Source: an uncultured Clostridia bacterium
GTDB lineage: Bacteria > Bacillota > Clostridia > Oscillospirales > Ruminococcaceae
Direction of reading: 5' to 3'
DNA: 64,000 nucleotides
Assembly: GCA_947624375.1 (NCBI GenBank)
Contig: CANQKD010000002.1
Coordinates: 62,001-126,000, forward strand
In this document: piece after piece, positions 43,691-52,641 of the stretch
Numbering within the stretch: the first letter of the stretch is position 1
Layout of the letters: every line of letters begins with the position of its first letter
Translations under genes and position numbers: made by a program
The notes under the pieces: model-generated
Told to the model about the DNA's origin: nothing
Seen by the model: the letters and a program-made list of their open reading frames with translations, nothing else
The model's database searches: none

Positions 43691-45788
43691 CGCCGTCTCC
43701 AAGCTGTTTTTCATAGCCGCAGCCCTCTTTATAGCAGACAAGCTTTCCGCTTTTGCCGCCCTTTTTGAAAAGCGTACTTCCGCACTTGGGGCAGGTCTGC
43801 TTTGTGGGAAGATCCCACGTCATAAAGCTGCACTCGGGGTTTTTGATACAGCCGTAATACTTCTTGCCCTTTTTGGTCTTTTTAAGAAGGATCTTATTTC
43901 CGCAGTAGGGGCATTTGCCGTCTGCCTCGGTGACTATTTTGCGCGTATTTGTACATTCGGGGAAGCCCGAGCACGCTAAGAATTTTCCGTATCTGCCCAG
44001 TTTTATTACCATAGGTTTGCCGCATATCTCGCAAACTTCATCGGTCTGCTCATCGGGCACTTTTACGCGCTTGCCTGTCATGGCTTCTTCTGCCGTATCC
44101 AGCTCTTTGCTGAAATCGCCGTAAAACTTTTTCAGCATATCCACCCAGTCTACCGTGCCTACTTCAACGCTGTCGAGCTTGTTTTCCATTCCTGCGGTGA
44201 ATTTCACATCTACGATATTGTCAAAATGCTCTTTCATAAGGGCGGTTATCACCTCGCCCAGCGCGGTAGGCTTAATCTGCTTGCCGTCGCGCTCAACATA
44301 GCTTCTCTGCAAAATGGTGGTTATTGTCGGCGCGTATGTTGAAGGTCTGCCTATGCCGTTTTCTTCAAAAGCCTTTACAAGCGTGGCTTCCGTATACCTC
44401 GCAGGGGGCTGGGTAAAATGCTGTTCGCCGTCAAGCGAGCGCAGCTTCAGCACATCACCTTTTGCAAGCGGCGGAAGCTCTTTTTTCTTATCTTCATCAT
44501 CGTCTTTCGTTTCTTCATACAAAACGGTATATCCGTCAAACTTCACAGAATAACCGCTTGCTTTGAACAGGCTGCCGTCTGCAATAATATCTGCCGAAAC
44601 GGTATCGAGCAGGCAGTTCGCCATCTGACTTGCGATGAATCTTTCCCATATAAGCTTATAAAGTTTATACTGGTCGGGCGTTACGCCGCTTTCCTTTACC
44701 CTATCGGGCGTAATATCGGGACGTGTAGGTCTTATAGCTTCGTGGGCATCCTGCGCGCCTGCTTTGGTTTTATATTTGCGCGGCGTTTCGGGCAGGTAGT
44801 TATCGCCGTAGACATCTTTTATATACTTATAAGCCGCATCTCTCGCTTCGTCCGAAACTCTCAGGCTGTCGGTACGCATATAGGTGATAAGACCTATAGC
44901 GCCAACGCCTTTTATTTCAACGCCCTCGTACAGCTCCTGCGCTATCTTCATCGTTCTCTTTGACTGAAAACCGAACCTTTTAGATGCCTCCTGCTGGAGC
45001 GTTGACGTTATGAACGGCGCGGCAGGCGTTTTCTTGTGAACGCTTTTCTTTACCTTATCTACGATATACTGTGCGCCGTCTAATTTTTTGAGTATCTCAT
45101 CGGCGCTTGCCTTATCGGGCAGTGAAAGTTTATCGTCCAGTTTTTTACCCTCAAAACTTACAAGCTTTGCGGTGAATACTTTTCGTGAAGACGGTGATGT
45201 GAGCTTTGCTTCAATAGTCCAGTATTCCTGCGAAACAAAGCTGCGTATCTCTTCTTCGCGGTCTACTATCATTCTCACCGCTACCGACTGCACTCTGCCT
45301 GCCGAGAGACCTTTCCTTACCTTTTTCCACAAAAACGGCGACAGCTTATAGCCTACTATCCTGTCAAGTATACGCCTTGCCTGCTGGGCATTTACGAGAT
45401 TTTCATCTATGCATCTCGGGTTTGCAATGCCCTGCTTTATGCCCTTTTCGGTTATCTCGTTGAAGGTAACGCGGTTTTTATCGTGAAGGTCAAGTTTCAG
45501 TATCTGCGCGAGATGCCACGATATAGCCTCTCCCTCGCGGTCAGGGTCTCCTGCAAGGTAGACTTTATCGCTCTTTTTTGCCTTATCGCGTATCTTCTTT
45601 ATGATCTCTTCTTTGCCCTTTATGTTGATATACTGGGGCTGGAAATCCTTGTCTATATCCACTCCGAACTTTGATTTTGGCAGGTCTCTTAGATGACCCA
45701 TTGACGCCATTACCTCGTAGTCGGAACTTAAATATCTTTTGATCGTGTGCACCTTGGTAGGTGATTCAACTATTATCAGTGTTGACAA
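43680..45788 (-). CDS. topA: DNA topoisomerase I
   Basis: A 702-aa type IA topoisomerase relaxing negative supercoils. The Toprim domain opens with LIIVESPTKVHTIKRYL and has AGDPDREGEAISWHL. The active-site tyrosine lies in IGLITYMRTDSLRVS (near 300). Three four-cysteine zinc ribbons end the protein (CEICG...C, CPYCG...C, CPKCG...C). The start is TTG 45788 with AGGAGG upstream. It follows dprA by 29 bp. Confidence 0.96.
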   Translation of the reverse strand: MSTLIIVESPTKVHTIKRYLSSDYEVMASMGHLRDLPKSKFGVDIDKDFQPQYINIKGKEEIIKKIRDKAKKSDKVYLAGDPDREGEAISWHLAQILKLDLHDKNRVTFNEITEKGIKQGIANPRCIDENLVNAQQARRILDRIVGYKLSPFLWKKVRKGLSAGRVQSVAVRMIVDREEEIRSFVSQEYWTIEAKLTSPSSRKVFTAKLVSFEGKKLDDKLSLPDKASADEILKKLDGAQYIVDKVKKSVHKKTPAAPFITSTLQQEASKRFGFQSKRTMKIAQELYEGVEIKGVGAIGLITYMRTDSLRVSDEARDAAYKYIKDVYGDNYLPETPRKYKTKAGAQDAHEAIRPTRPDITPDRVKESGVTPDQYKLYKLIWERFIASQMANCLLDTVSADIIADGSLFKASGYSVKFDGYTVLYEETKDDDEDKKKELPPLAKGDVLKLRSLDGEQHFTQPPARYTEATLVKAFEENGIGRPSTYAPTITTILQRSYVERDGKQIKPTALGEVITALMKEHFDNIVDVKFTAGMENKLDSVEVGTVDWVDMLKKFYGDFSKELDTAEEAMTGKRVKVPDEQTDEVCEICGKPMVIKLGRYGKFLACSGFPECTNTRKIVTEADGKCPYCGNKILLKKTKKGKKYYGCIKNPECSFMTWDLPTKQTCPKCGSTLFKKGGKSGKLVCYKEGCGYEKQLGDGDEG

Positions 45789-45817
45789 CTGTTATTTCCT
45801 CCTGTCGTTGCCGATAT

Positions 45818-47056
45818 TTATGCCAGTCTGAAACGCCTGCCTGCAAGGCTTACTACCAGACCGGTCATTTCAAGCGATGTAAGCTCGGTAAGTATCTGCG
45901 AAATATCCGTTTGCAGCTTGTCCGCAAGCTCGTCTGCCGCGCACTGCGACTTTTCAAGCTCTTTGACTATCTTCTGCTGAAGCTCACTCAGCGAAGATGT
46001 ATCTATATTTACCTTTTCGGTATGTTCTTCGCCGCTCTCTTTCTTCTTTGGCTCTGCCGCTTTTTTCTTTGAAGTATTTTTCTTTGAAACGGGTCTGTCG
46101 GCGGCAAAGAACACGCTGGAGCTCGATTTATCCCAATAAACATCGGTATCTTTTGTAAATCTGAGTTTATGCGCAAACTCGGAATAATATTCATAAAGAA
46201 TATCGGTATGTGAGAAAACGGGTATCGCGCCGTCGCGTATAAGCATTGCCGTGCCTGCGTAGTCATCTGAAAAAACATCGGCAGGCGGCACGCAGTAAAG
46301 GTCTCTGCCCTGCGAGATCGCGTGAGATGCTGTATTGAGCGAACCGCTGGCTTTTGATGCCTGCGTTACCAGCACCGCGTGTGACATTCCCGAAAGTATT
46401 CTGTTGCGCGCCTTGAAGCTGACGGCGGTAGGCTTCGTCTGCGGAAAATACTCTGATATGACCGCGCCGCTGCGGCTTATCTGCACTTTAAGGTCGTGCG
46501 AATCGGGCGGATATTCATACTCAACGCCGTTGCCCAGAACAGCCACGGTCTTTCCGCCGCCCCTTAATGCAGCAGTATGCGCTGCGGTATCAACGCCATT
46601 TGCAAAGCCGCTTATTATTACCATGCCGTGTCTGACGATATTTTCGCATATGCACCCGGTGACTTTCTCGGTATACTCTGTCATATTTCTTGCGCCCACT
46701 ACGCCGAGCGTAGGGTCGTGGTTCACAAAGCTTAAATCGCCCATACTGAAAAGCACCGAGGGCGGATCGTATATATCTTTCAGCATCATCGGGTATTCGG
46801 GGCTGTCGCAGCCGTAGACATTGATATTATGCTTTTCGCAGTAGCTTAAAATTCCCTCAGCCTGTTTGAGCGTTGCGGCTCTTGCGCTTTTAAGCTCCTG
46901 CTCAGTAAAGCCCTTGCTGTAGCCGCTCTGAATGGCGTCATAGAACTCTTTTACCTCGTCAAATCTTCTGCCCAGCTGCCATTTGCGCGGGTTGGCAGGT
47001 CCGAAAGCAATAGTCAGCCACACCCAGTAGATAAGGTTATAGTCATATACTGTCAT
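45818..47056 (-). CDS. dprA: DNA-processing protein DprA
   Basis: A 412-aa protein that loads RecA on incoming single-stranded DNA during transformation. The Rossmann core reads TLGVVGARNMTEY, ISGFANGVDTAAH, AVLGNGVEYEYPP and RNRILSGMSHAVLVTQA. A C-terminal winged-helix-like domain (about 350-410) is preceded by a Lys/Ser-rich linker. The start at ATG 47056 overlaps the upstream methyltransferase stop (ATGA). No other competence genes are in the window, so natural competence cannot be concluded. Confidence 0.94.
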   Translation of the reverse strand: MTVYDYNLIYWVWLTIAFGPANPRKWQLGRRFDEVKEFYDAIQSGYSKGFTEQELKSARAATLKQAEGILSYCEKHNINVYGCDSPEYPMMLKDIYDPPSVLFSMGDLSFVNHDPTLGVVGARNMTEYTEKVTGCICENIVRHGMVIISGFANGVDTAAHTAALRGGGKTVAVLGNGVEYEYPPDSHDLKVQISRSGAVISEYFPQTKPTAVSFKARNRILSGMSHAVLVTQASKASGSLNTASHAISQGRDLYCVPPADVFSDDYAGTAMLIRDGAIPVFSHTDILYEYYSEFAHKLRFTKDTDVYWDKSSSSVFFAADRPVSKKNTSKKKAAEPKKKESGEEHTEKVNIDTSSLSELQQKIVKELEKSQCAADELADKLQTDISQILTELTSLEMTGLVVSLAGRRFRLA

Positions 47057-47847
47057 CTGAACATCTCCCACAGCATTATAGAAGCTGCCGTTGCGGCATT
47101 GAGCGAATTTATCCTGCCGTGCATTTTAATAGTTACCGCGCTGTCGCACAAACTTATATGCTCTTTTGGCATACCGCTGCCCTCGTTGCCGATAAACAGT
47201 GCGCAGGGTCTGCCAAAGTCAAATTCTGTTATACTCACGCCGCCGCCTATGACTGAGGCTACATTTAAATACCCCAGTTCTTTCAGCGCTTTTACTACCC
47301 TATCAAAATCATTTTCTATATACACGGGCACGCGCATAATGCTTCCCATAGCGGCTCTCACGACCTTCGGGTTATACACATCGCAGCAATTTCCCGTAAG
47401 AACAGCGCCGCTTACACCGACGGCATCGCAGGTGCGCAGGATAGTACCGACATTGCCGGGGTCTTGCAGACCGTCAAGCACTAAAAGTTTTCCGCCGCTT
47501 TCAAGGTTTTCTATACTTTTATGGAGCATTTTTACCGTCAAGAAAACTCCTTGGCTTGATCTTCCCTCAGAAAGCCTTTGCGAAATATCCGGTGATATCT
47601 CAAAGCATTTGCAGCCGCACTTTTCCGCCAGAGCTTCGGGGTCTTGCTCAAAATACTTTCCGACTGCCTGTTTTGTATAAAAAAGCGCTGTAACTTCCGC
47701 GCCGCCTGCTGCGCCCTCGCATAGAACATCAATACAGTTCCGTGCGCCCTCAACGGCAAATTCGCCCTGCTCTCTGCGCTCTTTACTGCTGCCAAAGAGA
47801 GATGCCAGCTTTTTTATATTTACGTTGTCTTTAGCCGAAATATACAT
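47053..47847 (-). CDS. SpoU/TrmH-family rRNA/tRNA 2'-O-methyltransferase
   Basis: A 264-aa SPOUT methyltransferase. An N-terminal substrate-binding domain (about 1-95) is followed by the knotted domain with motif 1 DGLQDPGNVGTILRTCDAVG, motif 2 ALFIGNEGSGMPKE and motif 3 NSLNAATAASIML. It resembles the RlmB-like and YsgA groups; the modified nucleotide is not known. It starts the dprA-topA-trmFO run and is separated from rplT by a terminator. Confidence 0.9.
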   Translation of the reverse strand: MYISAKDNVNIKKLASLFGSSKERREQGEFAVEGARNCIDVLCEGAAGGAEVTALFYTKQAVGKYFEQDPEALAEKCGCKCFEISPDISQRLSEGRSSQGVFLTVKMLHKSIENLESGGKLLVLDGLQDPGNVGTILRTCDAVGVSGAVLTGNCCDVYNPKVVRAAMGSIMRVPVYIENDFDRVVKALKELGYLNVASVIGGGVSITEFDFGRPCALFIGNEGSGMPKEHISLCDSAVTIKMHGRINSLNAATAASIMLWEMFR

Positions 47848-47904
47848 ACCAGAATGCCCCTTGCGCGCCGCTTTACACGTGTTTTACAATGCCCATATAT
47901 ACAA

Positions 47905-47939
47905 CAAAACACGCACAAGCCGTTAAAGATGTGCGTGTT
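47905..47939 (-). terminator. rplT operon terminator
   Basis: Minus strand: AACACGCACA (47939-47930) pairs perfectly with TGTGCGTGTT (47917-47908) around a 12-nt loop and is followed by TTGTTGT, 9 bp past the L20 stop. Confidence 0.8.
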
Positions 47940-47948
47940 GATATTGCA

Positions 47949-48302
47949 TCAAAGGGCAGCCTTAGCCTTTTCAACTACTGCGGCAAAACCGCTGGGATCG
48001 TTTATAGCTATTTCTGAAAGCATCTTTCTGTTAAGGTCGATGCCGGCTTTTTTCAGACCGTTCATAAACGTTGAATAGTTCATGCCGTTGAGTTTGCAGG
48101 CGGCGGATATTCTTGCTATCCACAGCTTTCTGAAATCTCTCTTTCTCTGCTTTCTGCCGATGTAGGCATACTGACCGGATTTCATCACCTGCTGTTTTGC
48201 CATCTTGAAGTGCTTGCTCTTTGCGCCGAAGTAGCCCTTGGCAAGCTTTAATGTTTTATTTCTTCTCTTACGAGTCATCATTGCTCCCTTAACACGAGCC
48301 AT
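47949..48302 (-). CDS. rplT: 50S ribosomal protein L20
   Basis: A 117-aa early-assembly protein of the large subunit. The sequence [20 protein letters not shown] and the [18 protein letters not shown] block are typical. The ATG at 48302 is preferred because AGGAGGT lies 8 nt upstream; the TTG two codons earlier is too close. It is the last gene of infC-rpmI-rplT. In Bacillus, L20 represses this operon through its leader. Confidence 0.97.
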   Translation of the reverse strand: MARVKGAMMTRKRRNKTLKLAKGYFGAKSKHFKMAKQQVMKSGQYAYIGRKQRKRDFRKLWIARISAACKLNGMNYSTFMNGLKKAGIDLNRKMLSEIAINDPSGFAAVVEKAKAAL

Positions 48303-48357
48303 AGTCAATTACCTCCTGATATTATCTTTACTTTGTTTCCCTGACTAAACCCGCGGT

Positions 48358-48561
48358 TTATTTGTAAGGGATAAGACGTTTTACGTTCTTGATATCCGCA
48401 TCGCTTGCATATGCATCGTTGCGCAGCGTTCTGATGCGCTTGTGACCCTTTGAAATGAGTCTGTGCCTTTTGTTTGTGTGCTGGAACTTTACCTTGCCGG
48501 TCCCTGTCACTCTGAAACGCTTTTTTGCGCCCGAGTGGGTCTTGATCTTTACCTTTGACAT
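48358..48561 (-). CDS. rpmI: 50S ribosomal protein L35
   Basis: A 67-aa basic protein of the large subunit. The sequence contains KIKTHSGAKKRFRVTGTGKV and ends in RTLRNDAYASDADIKNVKRL plus IPYK, matching L35 throughout. AAGGAGG precedes the ATG. It is 21 bp after infC and 55 bp before rplT. Confidence 0.97.
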   Translation of the reverse strand: MSKVKIKTHSGAKKRFRVTGTGKVKFQHTNKRHRLISKGHKRIRTLRNDAYASDADIKNVKRLIPYK

Positions 48562-48582
48562 AAATTTATCCTCCTTAATTGT

Positions 48583-49101
48583 TTACTTAGAAGATCTGGG
48601 TGATACGAACATCACCAGACTGCGCCCTTCCATTTTGATAGGCTTGTCAACAACTCCTGCCTGCGCTACGGCTTCTTTATATCTGTTCATCAGATCTTCA
48701 CCCAGCTGAGGGTGAGCTACCGAACGCTTGCGGAATCTAACGGAAACTTTCAGCTTATCTCCGCCCGAAAGGAACTTGATGCCCTGATTTACCTTCGTCT
48801 GAAAGTCATGGGTATCTATGGTCGAGGACATACGTATTTCCTTGGTGTCGATGACCTTCTGATTTTTTCTTGCTTCCTTTTCGCGCTTGTCCTGCTCAAA
48901 GCAGTATTTGCCGTAATCCATGATCTTGCACACGGGCGGCTGTGCATTCGGGGCTATCTTTACCAGATCGAGATCTTTTTCGATAGCTATATCCATAGCC
49001 TCTTTTGCTGACATTATGCCCAGCTGTGCGCCGTCGGGTCCTATTACCCTTACTTCCTTGTCACGGACTTCTTCGTTGATAAGCAGATCCTTGTTGCTAA
49101 T
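48583..49101 (-). CDS. infC: Translation initiation factor IF-3, ATT start codon
   Basis: A 172-aa factor that keeps 30S subunits free and checks start codons. The conserved N-terminus LINEEVRDKEVRVIGPDGAQ, followed by LGIMSAKEA, is encoded upstream of the first in-frame ATG (49014), so that ATG cannot be the start. The only well-placed initiator is ATT at 49101, 8 nt after GGAGGT; an ATG two codons further upstream is in frame but is followed by TAG. AUU initiation is the well-known device for IF-3 self-control in Escherichia coli. The IF-3 C-terminal domain is complete (KIMDYGKYCFEQ; VSVRFRKRSVAHPQLG). The gene heads infC-rpmI-rplT. Confidence 0.93.
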   Translation of the reverse strand: MSNKDLLINEEVRDKEVRVIGPDGAQLGIMSAKEAMDIAIEKDLDLVKIAPNAQPPVCKIMDYGKYCFEQDKREKEARKNQKVIDTKEIRMSSTIDTHDFQTKVNQGIKFLSGGDKLKVSVRFRKRSVAHPQLGEDLMNRYKEAVAQAGVVDKPIKMEGRSLVMFVSPRSSK

Positions 49102-49249
49102 AGTGCATTACCTCCAAAATAAAAATGAGCGAAACACGACCTGTTCACGCTCACGAAAAAAGCTATTTCTAGCTTGCATTCATATATCAGCCTTTTCACT
49201 GGCAAATGCCGCTGAAGGCGAGGGCGGAACAGCTCTGCTTTTTGTTTTC
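49102..49249 (-). promoter_or_regulatory. Structured leader of infC-rpmI-rplT
   Basis: A leader of about 148 nt between the promoter and infC. It contains a short hairpin AAGCTA-GAAA-TAGCTT (49175-49160) followed by TTTTTT, resembling an attenuator, then a TGAGCG...CGCTCA hairpin near 49149-49122 and the ribosome site. The position and operon match the L20-responsive leaders of Firmicutes; the assignment is by context, as I cannot model the full fold. Confidence 0.55.
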
Positions 49250-49255
49250 TTATGT

Positions 49256-49284
49256 ATTATACACCATATTTTCCCCGTTGTCAA
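49256..49284 (-). promoter_or_regulatory. infC operon promoter (perfect sigma-A consensus)
   Basis: Minus strand: TTGACA (49284-49279), a 17-bp spacer and TATAAT (49261-49256). Confidence 0.9.
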
Positions 49285-49359
49285 GTACCCAATGCAAAAT
49301 TTTTTCAGAATACTTTACGACTAAATACGTACAACTTGCACAAAAGCTCTTGACAAAAG

Positions 49360-50577
49360 CTATAGAGATACCAGCATAAACGCGCCGCCTGCTATCATTA
49401 TTATCAGCCACAGCATTATCATGTTGTCCGAGAAAAATATAAGCATTTTCTTTGGCAGCGTGAGGTGCGTGCGCGAGCTGTTTATATTAAAGCTGAAATT
49501 CTGCGATGAAGTCAGCCTTGAATATATAACAAGCGAGAGAGCGATTATTATAAAGCACACTATGCCCTCGGCAAGCACGGCAAGGTCGCTTCGCGTATAT
49601 ATTTCTATAAGGTCTAGGGCGAATATCAGCAGCTGCGCGCTCATTCTCATAACTATCGCGACTATTACAGAACCCGTTCTCAGCGTGAAAAGCGTTATCA
49701 TTATATTCATACAGAATTTATAGCCAATAGATGACACATCGAATGTGCAGAACGTGCCTGCCACGCAGCATATCAAAAACGCGAACATATCGCCGAACTG
49801 CCTGAAAGTCTGCAAAATAAGGCCGCGAAAGAGTATCTCTGTCAGCGCGGATACAACGATACAGCTGCAAAAGCCGAACAGCGCGACCGACGTTATATCG
49901 TGCGAGTAGAGAAAGTCCATTCGCAAAGCGTTTGTGCCTAAGCCCCGATATACCACCGCCGCGATATTGCCTGCATGGCGGCAGAATATCGTTGTCATAA
50001 GCGCCATAACAAGTGCGCAGGCTGCCATATCGGGCATTTTTTTATCGGCACGCGGAAACATAACGGCGCGCGGTATACGGGCATCAAGCACGAAGATAAG
50101 TATCGGTATCAGAAATTTGAGCACCCTTATCGCGCATATTACGGCGCACATATAAAGCGGCACGTCGTATTTATCAAGCGGCTGACCGTAAATCACCTGC
50201 GTTACCGTGAGCGTTTCGCCTTTTGTATATCTGCCGACGTATATATACTCTGCAATGGTGAACAGCAGCATTGAAAACATAGTCATCGCGACAAGTTTGC
50301 AGCAGCGTTTAAGCACCCTTTGCTCGGCTTCTTCGGGTGTCTTGCTTATAAAGCCCTGACCGTCAACATACGAGTGCTCGCTCTTGCGCCTTACAAAAGA
50401 GTAGGCATAGCGGTTGTTGCCCGAGCTGCGCCAGTTGAGGAACTCGTTATAATAGTGCCTTGACTGGTTCTGATACTCGGCGTTTTTTGCAACGTCTATA
50501 TAGTCGTCGCTTTTTTCTTTGCTCTTTTTGATCTCATCAACATCAACGCTGAGATACTTGTCAGTCTCGTCTGTCAT
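49360..50577 (-). CDS. CPBP-family membrane protein with degenerate protease motifs
   Basis: A 405-aa membrane protein. A soluble N-terminal part (about 1-95) precedes eight or so hydrophobic segments. The region around 265-350 aligns with the CPBP/Abi (PF02517) core: SALTEILFRGL stands for EExxxR, FCTFD for FxxxH, and AIVMRMSAQ for HxxxN. The first Glu and both His are replaced (by Thr, Asp and Arg), so a catalytic role is unlikely. ATG 50577 has AAAGGGGGG upstream. It is the last gene of the amidase-to-CPBP cluster. Function is unknown; a scaffold or receptor role is possible. Confidence 0.75.
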   Translation of the reverse strand: MTDETDKYLSVDVDEIKKSKEKSDDYIDVAKNAEYQNQSRHYYNEFLNWRSSGNNRYAYSFVRRKSEHSYVDGQGFISKTPEEAEQRVLKRCCKLVAMTMFSMLLFTIAEYIYVGRYTKGETLTVTQVIYGQPLDKYDVPLYMCAVICAIRVLKFLIPILIFVLDARIPRAVMFPRADKKMPDMAACALVMALMTTIFCRHAGNIAAVVYRGLGTNALRMDFLYSHDITSVALFGFCSCIVVSALTEILFRGLILQTFRQFGDMFAFLICCVAGTFCTFDVSSIGYKFCMNIMITLFTLRTGSVIVAIVMRMSAQLLIFALDLIEIYTRSDLAVLAEGIVCFIIIALSLVIYSRLTSSQNFSFNINSSRTHLTLPKKMLIFFSDNMIMLWLIIMIAGGAFMLVSL

Positions 50578-50612
50578 GACCGCGCCCCCCTTTCGCAAGT
50601 TTTATTGCCGCA

Positions 50613-51500
50613 TCAGAAATGTCCGCTGTGACCTCCGTGGCTCATGCCGCTGTGACCTCCTCCGCCGCTGTGTCCGCCCGAGCCGCCCGAGCTTTTGGCG
50701 GTCTTTGAAACGTTGGAATAAAGATATGTATCCTGCGAGAATTTTTCTTTATAGTTTTTAAGATACTGTTTTGCGGCAGGCTTTGGCATAATGGTCTTCA
50801 TCTGCCGTGTAAGCACAAACGCCACTATAGCGGTAACTATTATAGCTATGACCAGCGCCGCGAGCGCGTATCTTGTGAGCCAGCCTGTCGGGCGCTTTGT
50901 GTGAAGTGAGCTGTAGGGCTTATCCTCATTCGCTTCTTTTACAAATTCGTAAACATCATCAAAATATCTGTCAAAACATTTGTAATAGTCGCCGTCGCTG
51001 AGCAGTGAAACAAGGTCGTTTTCAAACCAGCCCACGCCGTAGCTGTCTGAAATGGCTTCCATACCGTAGCCGCAGGTAGAGAACGCATACGAGCGGTCGT
51101 ACATAGAAATAACGAAAATTATGCCGTCATGGTCTTTGCCCACGCCATAGCCTTTGAAATCAAAATAATCATGCGCGAAAACAAGTATATCGTTATAATT
51201 ATAGTTATAACTGCCGTAGGTGTAGGCGGCATAGTCGCGCATAGTCATTACAACGCAGTCAAAACCATAGTCTTCTATAATTTCACGTGCTTTTTCTTCA
51301 AGCCTTTGCTCCTCGCTGTCAGAGAGAAGCTCATAATCATCTATAACTCTCGGCAGATCAGCGTTATACTCGCCGTCGCCGTATGCGGGAACGGTATGGT
51401 TTGTAAGGTTTTCGGCTGCAAAGCTCTGCGTGGAAAAGCACACTGCCACCGCAGCGGCAGCTATTAAAGACAGCGCTCTTTTGAAAACACCCTTTCTCAT
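50613..51500 (-). CDS. TPM-domain membrane-anchored protein
   Basis: A 295-aa protein. A signal peptide ends near STQSFAAEN; residues about 45-195 form a TPM domain (DYELLSDSEEQRLEEKAREI, VVMTMRDYAAYT, KDHDGIIFVISMYDRSYAFS). A transmembrane helix lies near 212-232, and the protein ends in a Gly/Ser/His-rich tail (GGSGGHSGGGGHSG). TPM proteins include YgcG and the photosystem factor Psb32; their function in Firmicutes is not clear. The start overlaps the upstream gene by one base (TAATG). The His-rich tail could bind metal, which is inference. Confidence 0.85.
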   Translation of the reverse strand: MRKGVFKRALSLIAAAAVAVCFSTQSFAAENLTNHTVPAYGDGEYNADLPRVIDDYELLSDSEEQRLEEKAREIIEDYGFDCVVMTMRDYAAYTYGSYNYNYNDILVFAHDYFDFKGYGVGKDHDGIIFVISMYDRSYAFSTCGYGMEAISDSYGVGWFENDLVSLLSDGDYYKCFDRYFDDVYEFVKEANEDKPYSSLHTKRPTGWLTRYALAALVIAIIVTAIVAFVLTRQMKTIMPKPAAKQYLKNYKEKFSQDTYLYSNVSKTAKSSGGSGGHSGGGGHSGMSHGGHSGHF

Positions 51501-52609
51501 TACACCGCGCCCCCTAACAACAGACCGAGCCCGAACAGAAATAAGAGGAACGTTCCCAAAAATGTGCCTGCGGTTATCAGCGCGAGTTTTACTTTATCTG
51601 TAGGCAGAGTGCCTACCACCTTGCCCGACTGACCGTTCATTGCGAACATATAGTTTTTGCCGCGATACTCTGTGTTGGCTATCCACACGGGCATAAGAGC
51701 GTAATGTATATCGCCCTCCTGAATCTGAACGTTGACAGATTCTGTTGCAACAGTGCTGTAGCCTCTTACAGTTGAGCGCAGCATTTCCTCGGTGCTGTTG
51801 CGTATCCTGTCGTTGGCTCTGCCTATGCTGTGGGTAACATCAACGTCGTATCTGTCAGCAAAATAGCCTGCGAGGTAGGCAGTGTTGAAATCTACCGCCA
51901 GATCGTAATTGAAAGGCTCCAAAGACTCCATAAGTGTGTCGTCCATTTTTACAGAGCCGTCAACTGGCACTTTTTCAAACGACATATCAGCCGTTCTTAT
52001 CACGCTGTAATGCTCTGTCTTGGTATAATAGTATTCGGAATCAGACCAGTTCTTTACCTTTGTCGCCCTGAAATGCCCGTCGCCCGAGCTGTCGGCATCA
52101 AACAGCCAGAATGGCACATATATGCCTTTTATCGACTGGATATGGTGCTCAGTCTTAAAGCTTTTGGGCAGCAAAACTTTCTTTGATATAAACTTTTTAT
52201 AGGCATTGTCAACGGCTGCTCTGCCCTTTTTGAAAGGTATTATAAAGTCGGGGCGCATAACGCCGTCAACCGTTTCGTTTATTACAACGGGGTTATCGCA
52301 GTAAGGGCAGGTAGATGCCATTGTGCTGGTATCGCCTATTATCTCGCCGCCGCAGTGCGCGCATTTGAAAGAGTGCAGCTGGTTTAGCTCCCCCTCCTGC
52401 CAGTCACCGTTGCCGCTGTTATTGTCGTAGTCTTTCCACGAGAAATTCTCGGGCTTTTGCTGAGAAAGACCCTTCTCATAGTTTACAAGAGTATCTATTT
52501 CATATGTATTGTCGCAGTACATGCAGGTAAGATGGTCTGTGCCTGCTTCAAACTGTATATCTGCGCCGCAGCACGGGCATTTATACACTATCATGCTCTC
52601 TGTTGCCAT
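51500..52609 (-). CDS. Zinc-ribbon protein with C-terminal membrane helix
   Basis: A 369-aa protein with two zinc ribbons at the N-terminus: CPCCGADIQF...CMYC (about 10-33) and CAHCGGEI...CPYC (about 78-98). A long soluble domain follows (FIIPFKKGRAAVDNAYKKFI; GIYVPFWLFDADSSG), and one C-terminal hydrophobic helix (about 343-366). This family commonly occurs beside TPM-domain genes, as here, where the two genes overlap by one base. They probably act together at the membrane; the process is unknown. Confidence 0.82.
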   Translation of the reverse strand: MATESMIVYKCPCCGADIQFEAGTDHLTCMYCDNTYEIDTLVNYEKGLSQQKPENFSWKDYDNNSGNGDWQEGELNQLHSFKCAHCGGEIIGDTSTMASTCPYCDNPVVINETVDGVMRPDFIIPFKKGRAAVDNAYKKFISKKVLLPKSFKTEHHIQSIKGIYVPFWLFDADSSGDGHFRATKVKNWSDSEYYYTKTEHYSVIRTADMSFEKVPVDGSVKMDDTLMESLEPFNYDLAVDFNTAYLAGYFADRYDVDVTHSIGRANDRIRNSTEEMLRSTVRGYSTVATESVNVQIQEGDIHYALMPVWIANTEYRGKNYMFAMNGQSGKVVGTLPTDKVKLALITAGTFLGTFLLFLFGLGLLLGGAV

Positions 52610-52641
52610 TTACATCGCCCCTTTGAATAAATATGCCGCCG

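Noticed and set aside
43691..43741. Upstream in-frame extension of trmFO
   Set aside because: It lies wholly within topA, lacks a ribosome site, and would add residues before the conserved Rossmann start MRVNVIGAG.
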